From Actinomycetota bacterium (GTDB lineage: Bacteria > Actinomycetota > Acidimicrobiia > Acidimicrobiales > Microtrichaceae): DNA of 50,128 nucleotides. Position 1 is the first letter of the stretch. Each line of letters begins with the position of its first letter. Under the pieces are notes generated by a model. The model saw only the letters and a program-made list of their open reading frames with translations, did no database searches and was not told the origin of the DNA. Of the stretch, positions 7,516 to 16,552 are shown in pieces. The translations under genes were made by a program, and so were the position numbers. The DNA lies in the NCBI GenBank assembly GCA_009701845.1, contig WLJI01000003.1, forward strand, positions 1 to 50,128, read 5' to 3'.

Positions 7516-9246
7516 ATGGATCTACTCATTCAGAACGCAACAATCGTGGATGGCACTGGTGGGCCTGCACGACAAGGTGACGTTGAGGTGAGCGAGGGCC
7601 GAATCGTGGCCATAAACGATGCCTACTCGATTCCTGCTGAGCCGAACGGTCAGACGATTGATGCAACCGGGCTCGTACTAACACCCGGATTTGTTGATCC
7701 GCACACTCACTACGATGCACAACTCTTTTGGGACCCAAGCGGTTCACCATCAAACTTGCATGGAGTGACCACCATTATTGGAGGCAACTGCGGATTCACT
7801 CTGGCACCGCTGGCACCAGAAGACGCCGACTACACCAGGCAGATGATGGCCAAAGTCGAGGGCATGCCGCTTGTAGCTCTAGAAAATGGAATCACCTGGG
7901 ACTGGCAGACCTTTGGCGAATACCTCTCTCGACTCGAGGGCAACCTAGGCATGAACGCTGGCTTCTTGGTTGGTCACTGCGCTCTGCGTCGCAAAGTCAT
8001 GGGGCAACAATCGGTCGAGGGGCCAGCATCGCCGGCCCAGCTTGAGCAGATGCGAGTGCTCTTGGCTGAATCAATCCAAGCAGGCGGACTGGGATTTTCT
8101 ACCACTCTTGCACGCACTCACTCCGATGGCGATGGCCTTCCCGTGGCTTCTAGGTGGGCGACAGAAGAAGAACTCCTCGCCCTTGCCTCCGTGGTGTCCG
8201 AGCATGAGGGAACCACGCTTGAGTTTGCCTCTGATGGCTGCCTTGACGGATTTTCGCAAGACGAGGTGGCCTTCATGATCAAGTTCTCGCTAGCGGGCAA
8301 CCGGCCACTGAATTGGAACGTACTCACGATTGACTCTCATGCACCTGATCGCTATCAGAACCAGCTTGCAGCAATGGATGCCTGCGCTGAAGCTGGCGCA
8401 AAGGTCGTGGCCCTCACTATGCCAGTCATTGTTGGCATGAACATGAGTTTCTCTACCTACTGTGCGCTCAACATGATGCCCGACTGGGGTCCGATACTCG
8501 CACTCCCGATCCCTGAGCGCATCGAAAAGCTCACAGACCCCGAGACTCGATCCTTTATGGAAACTCGCGCAGCATCACCCGATGCTGGCGTGTTCGCCCG
8601 GCTCACCGGCTGGGACACCTACGTCATTGGCGACACTTTCGCAGAGGAGAACCAAGGATTCTCTGGACGACGAGTCGGAGAGATCGCGGCTGAACGAGGA
8701 GAAACTGCATTCAATACTCTCTTGGACATCGTGATTGCCGACGATTTGCAAACATTTCTGTGGCCAGGAGCGACTGACAACGACTCTGAATCTTGGGAAC
8801 TTCGCCGCCAAGCTTGGGATCACCCTTCTGTCATGTTGGGTGGTTCCGACGCAGGAGCTCACCTTGACCGGATGCAGGGAGCGAACTACCCCACCCGCTT
8901 TTTGGCCGACTGTATTCGTGGCAGAAAACTCACCACCCTTGAACACGGCGTGCACCTTTTGACGCAGGTCCCAGCGGAACTCTTTGGTCTGAGAGATCGA
9001 GGCGTTCTTCAAGAAGGCGCTCACGCCGACATGGTTCTGTTTGACCCGCTCTTGATTGAATCCGAATTGCTCAACATGGTTGACGATCTGCCCGGTGGAA
9101 CGAGTCGGCTGTACGCCGGATCGATCGGCGTGAACCATGTATTTGTGAGCGGAGTTGAAGTAGTGCGCAACAGCGAGGCAACGGGAAACCTGCCCGGGTC
9201 AGTTCTACGATCTGGAATCGATACCGAGACTGTTGCTGTGCGCTAA
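7516..9246 (+). CDS. Amidohydrolase of the N-acyl-D-amino-acid deacylase (D-aminoacylase) family
   Basis: A 576-residue metal-dependent amidohydrolase. The metal-binding HxH is in DPHTHYDAQ at residues 61-69, the family-typical GGNCGF lies near 89-94, and the catalytic aspartate is probably in GGSDAGAHLD about three quarters along. The N-terminal composite domain begins MDLLIQNATIVDGTG and the C-terminus closes it again (FVSGVEVV). Family members hydrolyse N-acyl-D-amino acids, N-acyl-D-glutamate, hydantoins or related amides. The substrate is not readable here. It is divergent from an amino-acid-type ABC transporter, so uptake followed by deacylation is a reasonable inference. ATG at 7516 has AAGGGA 6 bases upstream. 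Confidence 0.85.
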   Translation: MDLLIQNATIVDGTGGPARQGDVEVSEGRIVAINDAYSIPAEPNGQTIDATGLVLTPGFVDPHTHYDAQLFWDPSGSPSNLHGVTTIIGGNCGFTLAPLAPEDADYTRQMMAKVEGMPLVALENGITWDWQTFGEYLSRLEGNLGMNAGFLVGHCALRRKVMGQQSVEGPASPAQLEQMRVLLAESIQAGGLGFSTTLARTHSDGDGLPVASRWATEEELLALASVVSEHEGTTLEFASDGCLDGFSQDEVAFMIKFSLAGNRPLNWNVLTIDSHAPDRYQNQLAAMDACAEAGAKVVALTMPVIVGMNMSFSTYCALNMMPDWGPILALPIPERIEKLTDPETRSFMETRAASPDAGVFARLTGWDTYVIGDTFAEENQGFSGRRVGEIAAERGETAFNTLLDIVIADDLQTFLWPGATDNDSESWELRRQAWDHPSVMLGGSDAGAHLDRMQGANYPTRFLADCIRGRKLTTLEHGVHLLTQVPAELFGLRDRGVLQEGAHADMVLFDPLLIESELLNMVDDLPGGTSRLYAGSIGVNHVFVSGVEVVRNSEATGNLPGSVLRSGIDTETVAVR

Positions 9247-9275
9247 CAGGCTCCACTTGGTGAGGAAACCGGCCC

Positions 9276-10517
9276 TCAAGAACTAGGCGCTGCGACCCCA
9301 GGGTCTGGAGATGCTTCTGGGTCCGGAGACGCGTCTGGATCTGAAGACGCTTCTGGGTATGAAGATGCTTCTCGGTCTGAATTGATGTGTTCCTCAGACA
9401 GGCCGGGCTTGTCACCAAGATCGCTATAGCGTCCAAATCTGGGAGCGAAAAGCGTAAAGAGCAAGAGTGCCAAGGCCAGCAAACCAATCGGCACAACTCC
9501 GTTGCCGCGACTCGTGAGGGCGGGGATCAACACAAAACACGAGAGCACAGCAGTCCAACCCCACAAGATCACTACGGTGCGACGCTGGCCGTGCCCAAGG
9601 TCCATGAGCCTGTGATGCAGGTGCTGTTTATCTGCAGTAGCTACGCCTGTTCGGTTCCTAGCCCGACGCACCACGGCAAACACCAGATCAAAGAGCGGCA
9701 CGCCAAGAATAACGAGTGGGATCACAAGCGGGGCAAAGAAAAACCAAGATTGCCCCGAGAAGGGGTCATCTGACTGCCCACCCACAGCAATCGTTGACGC
9801 AGCCAACAGCAACCCCAACAAGAGTGCTCCCGAGTCGCCCATAAAGATGCTTGCCGGGTTGAAGTTAAATGGCAAAAAGCCCAAGCACACACCGGCGGTG
9901 ATAATCGCTAGTAGTGGCCCGAGGTTTCCGGGGTCGATCACTCCAACCTCAAGCAGTCGCCATCCATACAAGAAGAACGAGCCCGCTCCAATAGCAACGA
10001 TTCCCGCAGCCAATCCGTCAAGGCCATCGATCAGGTTGACTGCGTTTGCCATGCCAACAACCCAGAGCACTGTGATCAGTGCAGACATATCGGGTGGCAG
10101 CAGCGTGAATCCCAAGAAGGGCACTCTGAAGTAGATGATGGTGAGGCCGACCAAGGTAAGGATCGAGCCTGCTAGCACCATTCCCGCCACCTTGGCTGGA
10201 GCAGATACATCCCGGAGATCATCGATGAGCCCCGTCAGCCAGATAACTGTCGCCGCGGCAATCACGCCAAGGACATTTCCAGGAGCGGCAAAAACTGGGC
10301 CAAATTCCGGTAACTGCCAAGCCACTGCGATGGCTACAAGCAGCCCGATAAACAAAGCAGTACCACCGAGTATGGGCGTCGGGGTTGCATGCACTGTGCG
10401 GTCGCCGGGCTGAGCCATAGCCCCGACTTTGCGAGACAAGATCCGTAGCGGCGGCACCGAGACTGCCGTGGCAATAACGGCTACTGCCAGCACAATCAAA
10501 TACGGCAAAGGTCCCAC
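9276..10517 (-). CDS. wecA: Polyprenyl-phosphate N-acetylhexosamine-1-phosphate transferase, WecA-like
   Basis: A 413-residue polytopic membrane enzyme of the MraY/WecA family, which transfers GlcNAc-1-phosphate (or a relative) from UDP-sugar to polyprenyl phosphate, the first step of lipid-linked glycan synthesis. Visible motifs are LIDDLRD (about 97-103), ANAVNLIDGLDGLAAG (about 157-172), FMGDSG (225-230) and the WecA-type HLHHRL near residue 300. About eleven hydrophobic helices are present. The GTG start is at 10517. In Mycobacterium the homologue sits between the prmC region and atpI, as here apart from inserted blocks. The C-terminal 40 residues are a repetitive acidic tail unrelated to the enzyme. 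Confidence 0.88.
   Translation of the reverse strand: MGPLPYLIVLAVAVIATAVSVPPLRILSRKVGAMAQPGDRTVHATPTPILGGTALFIGLLVAIAVAWQLPEFGPVFAAPGNVLGVIAAATVIWLTGLIDDLRDVSAPAKVAGMVLAGSILTLVGLTIIYFRVPFLGFTLLPPDMSALITVLWVVGMANAVNLIDGLDGLAAGIVAIGAGSFFLYGWRLLEVGVIDPGNLGPLLAIITAGVCLGFLPFNFNPASIFMGDSGALLLGLLLAASTIAVGGQSDDPFSGQSWFFFAPLVIPLVILGVPLFDLVFAVVRRARNRTGVATADKQHLHHRLMDLGHGQRRTVVILWGWTAVLSCFVLIPALTSRGNGVVPIGLLALALLLFTLFAPRFGRYSDLGDKPGLSEEHINSDREASSYPEASSDPDASPDPEASPDPGVAAPSS
9301..9381 (-). repeat. 18-bp tandem repeat encoding the WecA tail
   Basis: Four units of 18 bases (9301-9318, 9319-9336, 9337-9354, 9355-9372), plus a half unit, differ at only a few positions. They encode hexapeptides of the form (S/P)DP(E/D)AS at the cytosolic C-terminus of the WecA-like protein. 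Most unit differences are conservative or silent. Confidence 0.9.
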
Positions 10518-10592
10518 GGCGCTCAGGTTAGTAGCCCGTGGTCGGCAGACACGTGGGCTGCAAGAACGCGAATTGGCAGAACTCGCACAGGC

Positions 10593-11837
10593 TCAAGCCG
10601 GATAGGGCGTAAACTTCGAGCACAGCAATTCGACGTCGGCACGAACCTCGGCAATTGCATTTTCGTTGCTCGGGTCACGCAACACACGCGTGATGAGTTC
10701 AGCAATCTGAACCATCTCTGGTTCAACCATGCCCTGCGTTGTTACCGACGGCGTGCCGATTCGAAGACCAGAGGTCACGAAAGGCGAGCGCTGATCATCT
10801 GGAACGGTGTTCTTGTTGAGGGTGATCCCTGCAAGATCAAGAGCAATCTGGGCTTCTTTCCCAGTGAGTTCTGCGTCGAACGAACGAAGGTCCATCAGCA
10901 GCAGGTGGTTGTCCGAGCCACCAGAGACTAAGCGGAACCCCTGCCCAATCAAGGCCTCTGCTAAAGCTTGGGAATTGTTCACGATTTGCTGCGCGTAGCC
11001 CGCAAAGCTCGGGTCTGCAGCCTCTCGGAACGCAACTGCTTTGCCTGCAATGACATGTTCTAGCGGGCCACCTTGCAAGCCCGGAAAGATGGCCTTGTTG
11101 ATGCGAGCGCCGAATTCTTCTTTAGAAACTATGCAACCGCCGCGCGGCCCTCGAAGCGTCTTGTGGGTGGTGAAGGTCACCACATCCGCATAGGGCGTGG
11201 GGTTTGGATGCACGCCACCGGCTATCAACCCTGCGATGTGAGCTGCATCAAATAAGAAGAGTGCGCCCACTTCGTCGCAGATCTCACGCACGATTGCGGG
11301 GTCGATGATTCGCGGGTACGCCGTAGCTCCAGCCACGATCATCTTTGGCCGATGCTCCAAAGCCAGAGCGCGCATCTGGTCGTAATCAATTCGCTCGTCT
11401 TCCGGCCGAACTCCGTAGGAAATGAAGTTATAGAACCGGCCCGAGATGTTGACTGGTGACCCATGAGTAAGGTGGCCGCCGTGGTCCAGGCTCAAACCCA
11501 GCACGGTATCCCCGGCCTCGAGCAGAGCAAGGTACACGCCTAGGTTTGCGTTTGCTCCCGAGTGAGGCTGAACATTTGCAGCCTCGGCTCCGAACAGCGC
11601 CTTGACGCGCTCAATGGCCATCTGCTCGATTTCGTCCACCACTTCGTTACCGCCGTAATAGCGCTTACCCGGGTAACCCTCGGAATATTTATTCGTCAGC
11701 GCCGAGCCAACGGCCTGCATCACTGCAGGCGAGGTGAAGTTCTCGGATGCAATGAGTTGAATGCCGGTATTCTGCCGGTCGATTTCTCTGTCTATAGCTG
11801 CAAAAACTTCGTTGTCACGATCAGTCGGCCAAGGCAT
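10593..11837 (-). CDS. glyA: Serine hydroxymethyltransferase
   Basis: A 414-residue PLP enzyme that interconverts serine and glycine and charges tetrahydrofolate with a one-carbon unit. Family sequences are easily seen: [15 protein letters not shown] near the start, [42 protein letters not shown], and the PLP lysine in [14 protein letters not shown] near residue 230. The frame is open further upstream to 11900, but ATG at 11837 has GAAGGAAG 8 bases before it and matches family N-termini. It lies 46 bases after rpiB and 75 bases before wecA on the same strand, so the three probably form an operon. Confidence 0.96.
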   Translation of the reverse strand: MPWPTDRDNEVFAAIDREIDRQNTGIQLIASENFTSPAVMQAVGSALTNKYSEGYPGKRYYGGNEVVDEIEQMAIERVKALFGAEAANVQPHSGANANLGVYLALLEAGDTVLGLSLDHGGHLTHGSPVNISGRFYNFISYGVRPEDERIDYDQMRALALEHRPKMIVAGATAYPRIIDPAIVREICDEVGALFLFDAAHIAGLIAGGVHPNPTPYADVVTFTTHKTLRGPRGGCIVSKEEFGARINKAIFPGLQGGPLEHVIAGKAVAFREAADPSFAGYAQQIVNNSQALAEALIGQGFRLVSGGSDNHLLLMDLRSFDAELTGKEAQIALDLAGITLNKNTVPDDQRSPFVTSGLRIGTPSVTTQGMVEPEMVQIAELITRVLRDPSNENAIAEVRADVELLCSKFTPYPA

Positions 11838-11883
11838 GGCAGATACTTCCTTCACTAGGCACTCGAAAACCCGAGTGCGATGG

Positions 11884-12411
11884 TTACGTCTGTTGAGCAA
11901 TCAGCGCATCAAGGCTGTGGACCCGATGTGCGTGCCGACCACCTTCAAACTCTGTTGCAAAAAATGCGTCCACGGCGTCTTTAGCTACCTGTGCGCCGAT
12001 GAGTCGTTCGCCAAGGCAGATGACGTTGGCATCGTTATGTGCCCGGCTCAGCCGAGCCGAGGTGACGTCATGAATCGTAACGGCGCGAATGCCAGCAATC
12101 TTGTTTGCAGCGATACAGATACCTAGCCCCGAACCGCACACAGCTACGCCGAAATCTGCCTCGCCAGCAGCTACCGCTCGTCCGACGGCAGCACCAAACT
12201 CTGGGTAATCAACCGAGTCAGCACTGTGGGTTCCAAGATCCGTCACCACCACCTGTTGGCTACTCAGATACTCAGCTAGTTCGTTTTTTAGGCTCAATCC
12301 GCCGTGGTCTGAGCCAACCACAACTCTGATGGGTCTTCTGATTGAATCCGAGGCAGAGGGGTCGTGCACCTTGCTGAGTGTAGTGAACTCAAAGCACCAC
12401 GAACACTGCAC
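11884..12411 (-). CDS. rpiB: Ribose-5-phosphate isomerase B (RpiB/LacAB family)
   Basis: Interconverts ribose-5-phosphate and ribulose-5-phosphate in the pentose phosphate pathway. The core begins [13 protein letters not shown] and contains [11 protein letters not shown], the active-site cysteine in [16 protein letters not shown], and [31 protein letters not shown]. The start is uncertain: the longest form uses GTG at 12411 with AGGGGAG abutting it, giving 175 residues, which adds about 28 residues before the usual family start. GTG at 12369 is an alternative. It is co-directional with glyA. Confidence 0.93.
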   Translation of the reverse strand: MQCSWCFEFTTLSKVHDPSASDSIRRPIRVVVGSDHGGLSLKNELAEYLSSQQVVVTDLGTHSADSVDYPEFGAAVGRAVAAGEADFGVAVCGSGLGICIAANKIAGIRAVTIHDVTSARLSRAHNDANVICLGERLIGAQVAKDAVDAFFATEFEGGRHAHRVHSLDALIAQQT

Positions 12412-12514
12412 TCCCCTCGCATGGTCTCACTGCTTTCATATCAGGCGTTCCAAAGGCGAAGAATCTGCGCTCTGCGAGTTCGATCAGCAACGCCCTCGCC
12501 CGTAGTCTGCAGAG

Positions 12515-14011
12515 ATGCCAGCAGCGAACTCTTCACTTGACCCCCGCACGCCAGTCATTATTGGTGTTGGACAAGTCCTCAACCGTGTAGACCAAGGGTC
12601 GGAGCCATCAGAGCCTGCAGCACTCATGGCTCAAGCGCTTCTCGAGGCCGAAGCTGATTCGGGGGCCACTAGCGTTTTAGCCTCTGCTCAGGTTGTAGCG
12701 GCCGTTCCGACTATCTCTTGGAGATACTCAGACCCAGGTGCACTCGTTCGCGAGCAGCTGGGATGTCATAGCGCGACAACTTGGTATGCAACCGTGGGTG
12801 GGAACACGCCGCAGTCCATGGTGAACCGGCTTTCTAGCTTGATTGCTGCTGGAGAGTTCGACCTTGCGCTGCTCTGTGGTGGCGAATCGGGCAAGTCGAG
12901 GTCTCTCGCCAAGAAGCAGGGACTTGACCTTGAGTGGACGCGCCAAGATGGCGATGCCACTGCGGATTGGATGGATGAATCCCCGTTCTTTATGGGTCAC
13001 CCTTCTGAAGCGGCCCGCGGGATTTTGATGCCGCTTCAGGTGTACCCACTGTTTGAAACTGCGCTCTGGCAGGATTCAGAGCGCTCGATGCAGGAACATT
13101 TAGATTATGTGGGAGAGATCTGGGCCGGATTCTCGCGGGTTGCAGCACAGAATCCATTTGCTTGGAACCGAACTGCATTCACCGCAGAACAGGTCACGAC
13201 GCCAACTCCAGAAAATCGAATGATCGGATACCCGTACACGAAACGCATGGTCTCGAACCCAGATGTAGATATGGCCTCGGGCTTGATTATCTGTTCCGTG
13301 GAACGGGCCCGTGCACTTGGGGTTCCAACCGACCGCTGGGTCTTTGTTCACGCTGGCACCGATGCCAAAGACCGCAACCTGTCAGAGCGAAACAACTTCT
13401 ACTCCTCGCCGGCTATGCGTATCGCCGGTAACCGAGCGCTGGAGCTTGCTCAGGTAGCAGTGGACGAGGTTGCCCATCTTGACCTGTACTCCTGCTACCC
13501 GTCTGCTGTGCAGCTCGCACTTCGTGAAATGCTCATTCCAGCAAACCGTCAACTCACCGTGTACGGGGGCTTGTCGTTTGCAGGTGGCCCTTGGAATAAC
13601 CCTGTCGGGCACGCAGTGTGTTCCATGGTGAATGTGCTGCGTGAGGATGCAGGCTCGACGGGTCTTGTCACCGCAAACGGCGGCCATGTTGATAAGCACG
13701 CGTTTGGTGTGTACTCAACGAAGCCTCCAGTGGCGGGGTTCCAGTTTGAGCGCCCGCAAGCAGAGGTTGACGCTCTAGGTGGAAGAACTGCCGCAGGCGA
13801 CTACAGCGGCGACGCCACGATCGAAGCGTGGACAGTGATGCACGATCGCGATGGTCTGCCTAGTCGCGGTCACGCAGCGTGCCTTACGGCCGAGGGGCAC
13901 CGGGCGTGGGCGGTCACTTCACAGCCCGATCACATGCATCGCATGACTTCCGAAGCGTTGTTGGGCCAAAAAGTTGTGATCGACGCCGACGGAGAACTGC
14001 AGTTTCCCTGA
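12515..14011 (+). CDS. Thiolase-like protein (acetyl-CoA acetyltransferase family, TLP1-like)
   Basis: A 498-residue protein with a thiolase-type N-terminus (TPVIIGVGQVLNR) and C-terminal thiolase segments (DLYSCYPSAVQLALREM, then GGLSFAGGPWNNPVGHAVCSM, which carries a GHP-like loop with a cysteine two residues after the histidine). The first catalytic cysteine of true thiolases, expected in an NxxCxSG-like segment, appears to be replaced in YATVGGNTPQSMV. About 80 residues after the thiolase fold form an extra C-terminal domain. This combination recalls the mycobacterial thiolase-like protein type 1. It may act on acyl-CoA without Claisen chemistry. No strong ribosome binding site is seen before the ATG. 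Confidence 0.75.
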   Translation: MPAANSSLDPRTPVIIGVGQVLNRVDQGSEPSEPAALMAQALLEAEADSGATSVLASAQVVAAVPTISWRYSDPGALVREQLGCHSATTWYATVGGNTPQSMVNRLSSLIAAGEFDLALLCGGESGKSRSLAKKQGLDLEWTRQDGDATADWMDESPFFMGHPSEAARGILMPLQVYPLFETALWQDSERSMQEHLDYVGEIWAGFSRVAAQNPFAWNRTAFTAEQVTTPTPENRMIGYPYTKRMVSNPDVDMASGLIICSVERARALGVPTDRWVFVHAGTDAKDRNLSERNNFYSSPAMRIAGNRALELAQVAVDEVAHLDLYSCYPSAVQLALREMLIPANRQLTVYGGLSFAGGPWNNPVGHAVCSMVNVLREDAGSTGLVTANGGHVDKHAFGVYSTKPPVAGFQFERPQAEVDALGGRTAAGDYSGDATIEAWTVMHDRDGLPSRGHAACLTAEGHRAWAVTSQPDHMHRMTSEALLGQKVVIDADGELQFP

Positions 14012-14045
14012 CTCCTCGCGAGTCCGGCTAGCGACGTAGGTCGGG

Positions 14046-14471
14046 CTAGATCGTTCCGAGGCGATCGAGCCGCGCTCGAAGCGCTGTCATGATGCGCTCC
14101 GATGCCTTTGGCATCTCATCAAGCAGTTTACGAAACGCCTCTGAGTCAAAGCGCAACATATCTAGATCGGTGTCTGCAACAACAGTCGCAGTTCGCGGAC
14201 GATGATCGACGAGTGCCATCTCACCCACCATCGAACCTGGCCCAGAGGAGGCAACATAATCCCCACGCACATAGACACTCGCCGTTCCATCAAGAATCAC
14301 GTAACAGTCCGTGCCAGGGTCACCTTGGTCCACCACAACACTTCCAGCGGGCAACTGAACTTCATTGGTCAGTTCCACCACTCGCAGAATCTCTTCCTGG
14401 CCAAACCCGTCAAAGAACGGGACCTCGGTCAACATCTCTGCACTCTCTGACGGCTTACGACACAAGCTCAT
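14046..14471 (-). CDS. Single cyclic-nucleotide-binding domain protein
   Basis: From ATG at 14471 this is 141 residues and is essentially one cNMP-binding beta barrel. The phosphate-binding cassette reads GEMALVDHRPRTATVV, with the conserved Glu and Arg that contact the ribose and phosphate of cAMP or cGMP. The preceding strands (PAGSVVVDQGDPGTDCYVILDGTASVYV) also fit. No DNA-binding or catalytic domain follows, so it is not a Crp-type regulator and may act through protein contacts. It converges on the thiolase-like gene (34-base gap) and diverges from the alcohol dehydrogenase. A longer frame to 14531 is open but less family-like. Confidence 0.82.
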   Translation of the reverse strand: MSLCRKPSESAEMLTEVPFFDGFGQEEILRVVELTNEVQLPAGSVVVDQGDPGTDCYVILDGTASVYVRGDYVASSGPGSMVGEMALVDHRPRTATVVADTDLDMLRFDSEAFRKLLDEMPKASERIMTALRARLDRLGTI

Positions 14472-14601
14472 TGGATTCCCCGATCTTCCAAGCTGCCTCG
14501 ACGAACAGCAACGACTGCTTACACAACTCACTCAACACGCAAAGAGTAACCTCAAAGGCAGTCTCAAGTTCGCCGGTTGAGCGATTAGGTTCGGAGGGAA
14601 A

Positions 14602-15669
14602 ATGAAGGCCGCAGTCATGCGAGACGGACGATTGCTCGTAGATGATGTCGACACACTTCCTCCGCAGCCCGGGCAACTCATCGCCGAAGTCCTTGCCTGC
14701 GGTATCTGCGGATCTGACCTACATGCTCTGACCCATGCAGACCAACTCGTAGAGATGGCCTCTGCGATGTCGGCTGACGCCGGACCATTTGCTCCGGCCC
14801 CGATGGATATTTCACGAGATGTTGTGATGGGTCACGAGTTCAGCGCTCGAGTCATTGAGGTTGGACCGAATGTGAGCAGGTGCGCAGTGGGCGACGTGGT
14901 GGTCTCTTTGCCAATCGTGATGGATGCCGGCGGCATTCATGCATTGGGTTACGACAACGCGTACCCCGGTGGCTTCGCAGAACAAATTGTGCTCTCCGAG
15001 GCACTCTGCTCAAAGGTTCCAAATGGACTTGATCCGCAGCTTGCAGCACTTACAGAACCGATGTCTGTTGGTGTGCACGCTGTGCGTAAAAGCGTCGTCA
15101 CTACAAAGCACGCTGCCGTAGTGCTGGGCTGCGGCCCAGTAGGCCTCGCAGTAATTGCGGCACTTCGATCATCAGGGGTTGAGACCATCGTGGCCTCGGA
15201 TTTTTCTGCGAGCCGTCGAGCCCTAGCTACAGACTTTGGCGCAACTGAGGTCACAGACCCCGCACTGGAATCGCCGTTTGCAATCTGGAGGCGCATTGAT
15301 GGCCGCAAGCCACTCGTGATCTTCGAAGCAGTGGGAGTTCCGGGGATACTGGAGTCGGCAATCCTTGAAGCACCTCGCGCAGCTCAGATTCTGGTTGTTG
15401 GCGTGTGCATGGTGGCCGACAGCTTTCGGCCCATGATTGCAATTGGGAAAGAGCTCAACTTGCAGTTTGTGTTTGGTTATGACCCCGCGGAGTTTGCTGA
15501 CACGCTTCAGCGCATTGCCGAGGGGCAGTACCCCGTAGGCCAAATGATTACAGCAACAGTGCCCCTCGAGGGCGTTGCAGGCGCCTTTGCCGCTCTCAGC
15601 GACCCTGACTCTCAGGCAAAGATTCTGGTCATTCCAAGCGCTGACACAGCTCTTCCTACCGTGATCTGA
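14602..15669 (+). CDS. Zinc-binding alcohol dehydrogenase (MDR family)
   Basis: A 355-residue medium-chain dehydrogenase. The N-terminal catalytic domain has the zinc-ligand region ACGICGSDLHAL (about 31-42) and MGHEFSARV. The Rossmann motif VVLGCGPVGLAVIAAL lies near the middle, followed by an Asp (IVASDFSASRR) that hints at NAD preference. The structural-zinc loop with four closely spaced cysteines is not evident: the corresponding stretch runs VSLPIVMDAGGIHALGY. ATG at 14602 has GGAGGG 4 bases upstream. It ends by overlapping the convergent prmC gene by 14 bases. The alcohol or polyol substrate is unknown. Confidence 0.85.
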   Translation: MKAAVMRDGRLLVDDVDTLPPQPGQLIAEVLACGICGSDLHALTHADQLVEMASAMSADAGPFAPAPMDISRDVVMGHEFSARVIEVGPNVSRCAVGDVVVSLPIVMDAGGIHALGYDNAYPGGFAEQIVLSEALCSKVPNGLDPQLAALTEPMSVGVHAVRKSVVTTKHAAVVLGCGPVGLAVIAALRSSGVETIVASDFSASRRALATDFGATEVTDPALESPFAIWRRIDGRKPLVIFEAVGVPGILESAILEAPRAAQILVVGVCMVADSFRPMIAIGKELNLQFVFGYDPAEFADTLQRIAEGQYPVGQMITATVPLEGVAGAFAALSDPDSQAKILVIPSADTALPTVI

Positions 15670-16552
15670 GATCCGGCCCACGCGCTACCAATGCGCGGTC
15701 TTTGCCGGTGAGATCTTGCTCAATACGCGCGTCACGAAACCTGCTTTGGGCAAGAGCCAGCATGTCTGCCGCTTGCTCAGGTGAGAGTTCGCAAACCAAT
15801 ACGCCATCTTTTTGCAGCCACTCCCCGGCGCCATCAATCAACAAGCGAAGATCGTCAGTACCGTCGGGACCCGAACGCAGCGCGCCAGCAGGCTCCCAAT
15901 CAGCGACCTGCTCCGGAAGCACCACTGCCGTTGGAATATAGGGAGGGTTCGAGATCATCAGATCAACCTTGGCCAGCAGGTCGTTGGGCAGAGCGTCGAA
16001 CCAGGATCCGAGCCTGCTAGAAACTCTCGCTCCCGGTCGGCCCAACCCCGCAATGTTCGCCCCCGCTACACGAAGTGCATCTTCGGAGCGATCCGTCAGT
16101 AGCACTTGAGTTCTCACGCGCTCCACAGCGATGGACAAGCCGATTGCACCCGAGCCTGTTCCTAGATCCACCACTTGACAGGTTCGTTCTTGTGCACCGA
16201 GCAGGTCCAATTCTGCGAGCGCTATCTCTACGACAGCCTCGGTCTCTGGTCGTGGAATCAGCACTCGCGAATCCACCATGAGGTCTAAGGATCTGAATGA
16301 CCAAGCTCCGAGGACGTACTGCAGTGGTTCGCCAGCCGACCGGCGCTGCACCATCGCATCGAAGGATCCCAGTGCACGTTCGGTCACCGGATCATCGAGC
16401 AACAGGAGCAACTCGGATGGAGCCGCGCCCGAGGCCTGCTCAACCACCCGCCTTGCATCCATCGCTGGCTGCTCAATCCCTGCAGTTCTAAATGTTTGAG
16501 TGGCCTCTACAAGAAGCTCCCTCCAAGTCACCGTTTGGTCCGAGGAACTCAT
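15656..16552 (-). CDS. prmC: Peptide chain release factor N5-glutamine methyltransferase
   Basis: A 298-residue SAM-dependent methyltransferase that methylates the glutamine of the GGQ motif in RF1 and RF2. The N-terminal helical domain (about 1-90) is followed by VLIPRPETEAVVE, the SAM-binding DLGTGSGAIGLSIA and the catalytic SNPPYIP. The start codon overlaps the prfA stop by 4 bases, so the enzyme is translationally coupled to one of its substrates. In Mycobacterium a Sua5/YwlC-family gene comes next. Here an alcohol dehydrogenase lies tail-to-tail instead. Confidence 0.95.
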   Translation of the reverse strand: MSSSDQTVTWRELLVEATQTFRTAGIEQPAMDARRVVEQASGAAPSELLLLLDDPVTERALGSFDAMVQRRSAGEPLQYVLGAWSFRSLDLMVDSRVLIPRPETEAVVEIALAELDLLGAQERTCQVVDLGTGSGAIGLSIAVERVRTQVLLTDRSEDALRVAGANIAGLGRPGARVSSRLGSWFDALPNDLLAKVDLMISNPPYIPTAVVLPEQVADWEPAGALRSGPDGTDDLRLLIDGAGEWLQKDGVLVCELSPEQAADMLALAQSRFRDARIEQDLTGKDRALVARGPDLRSR

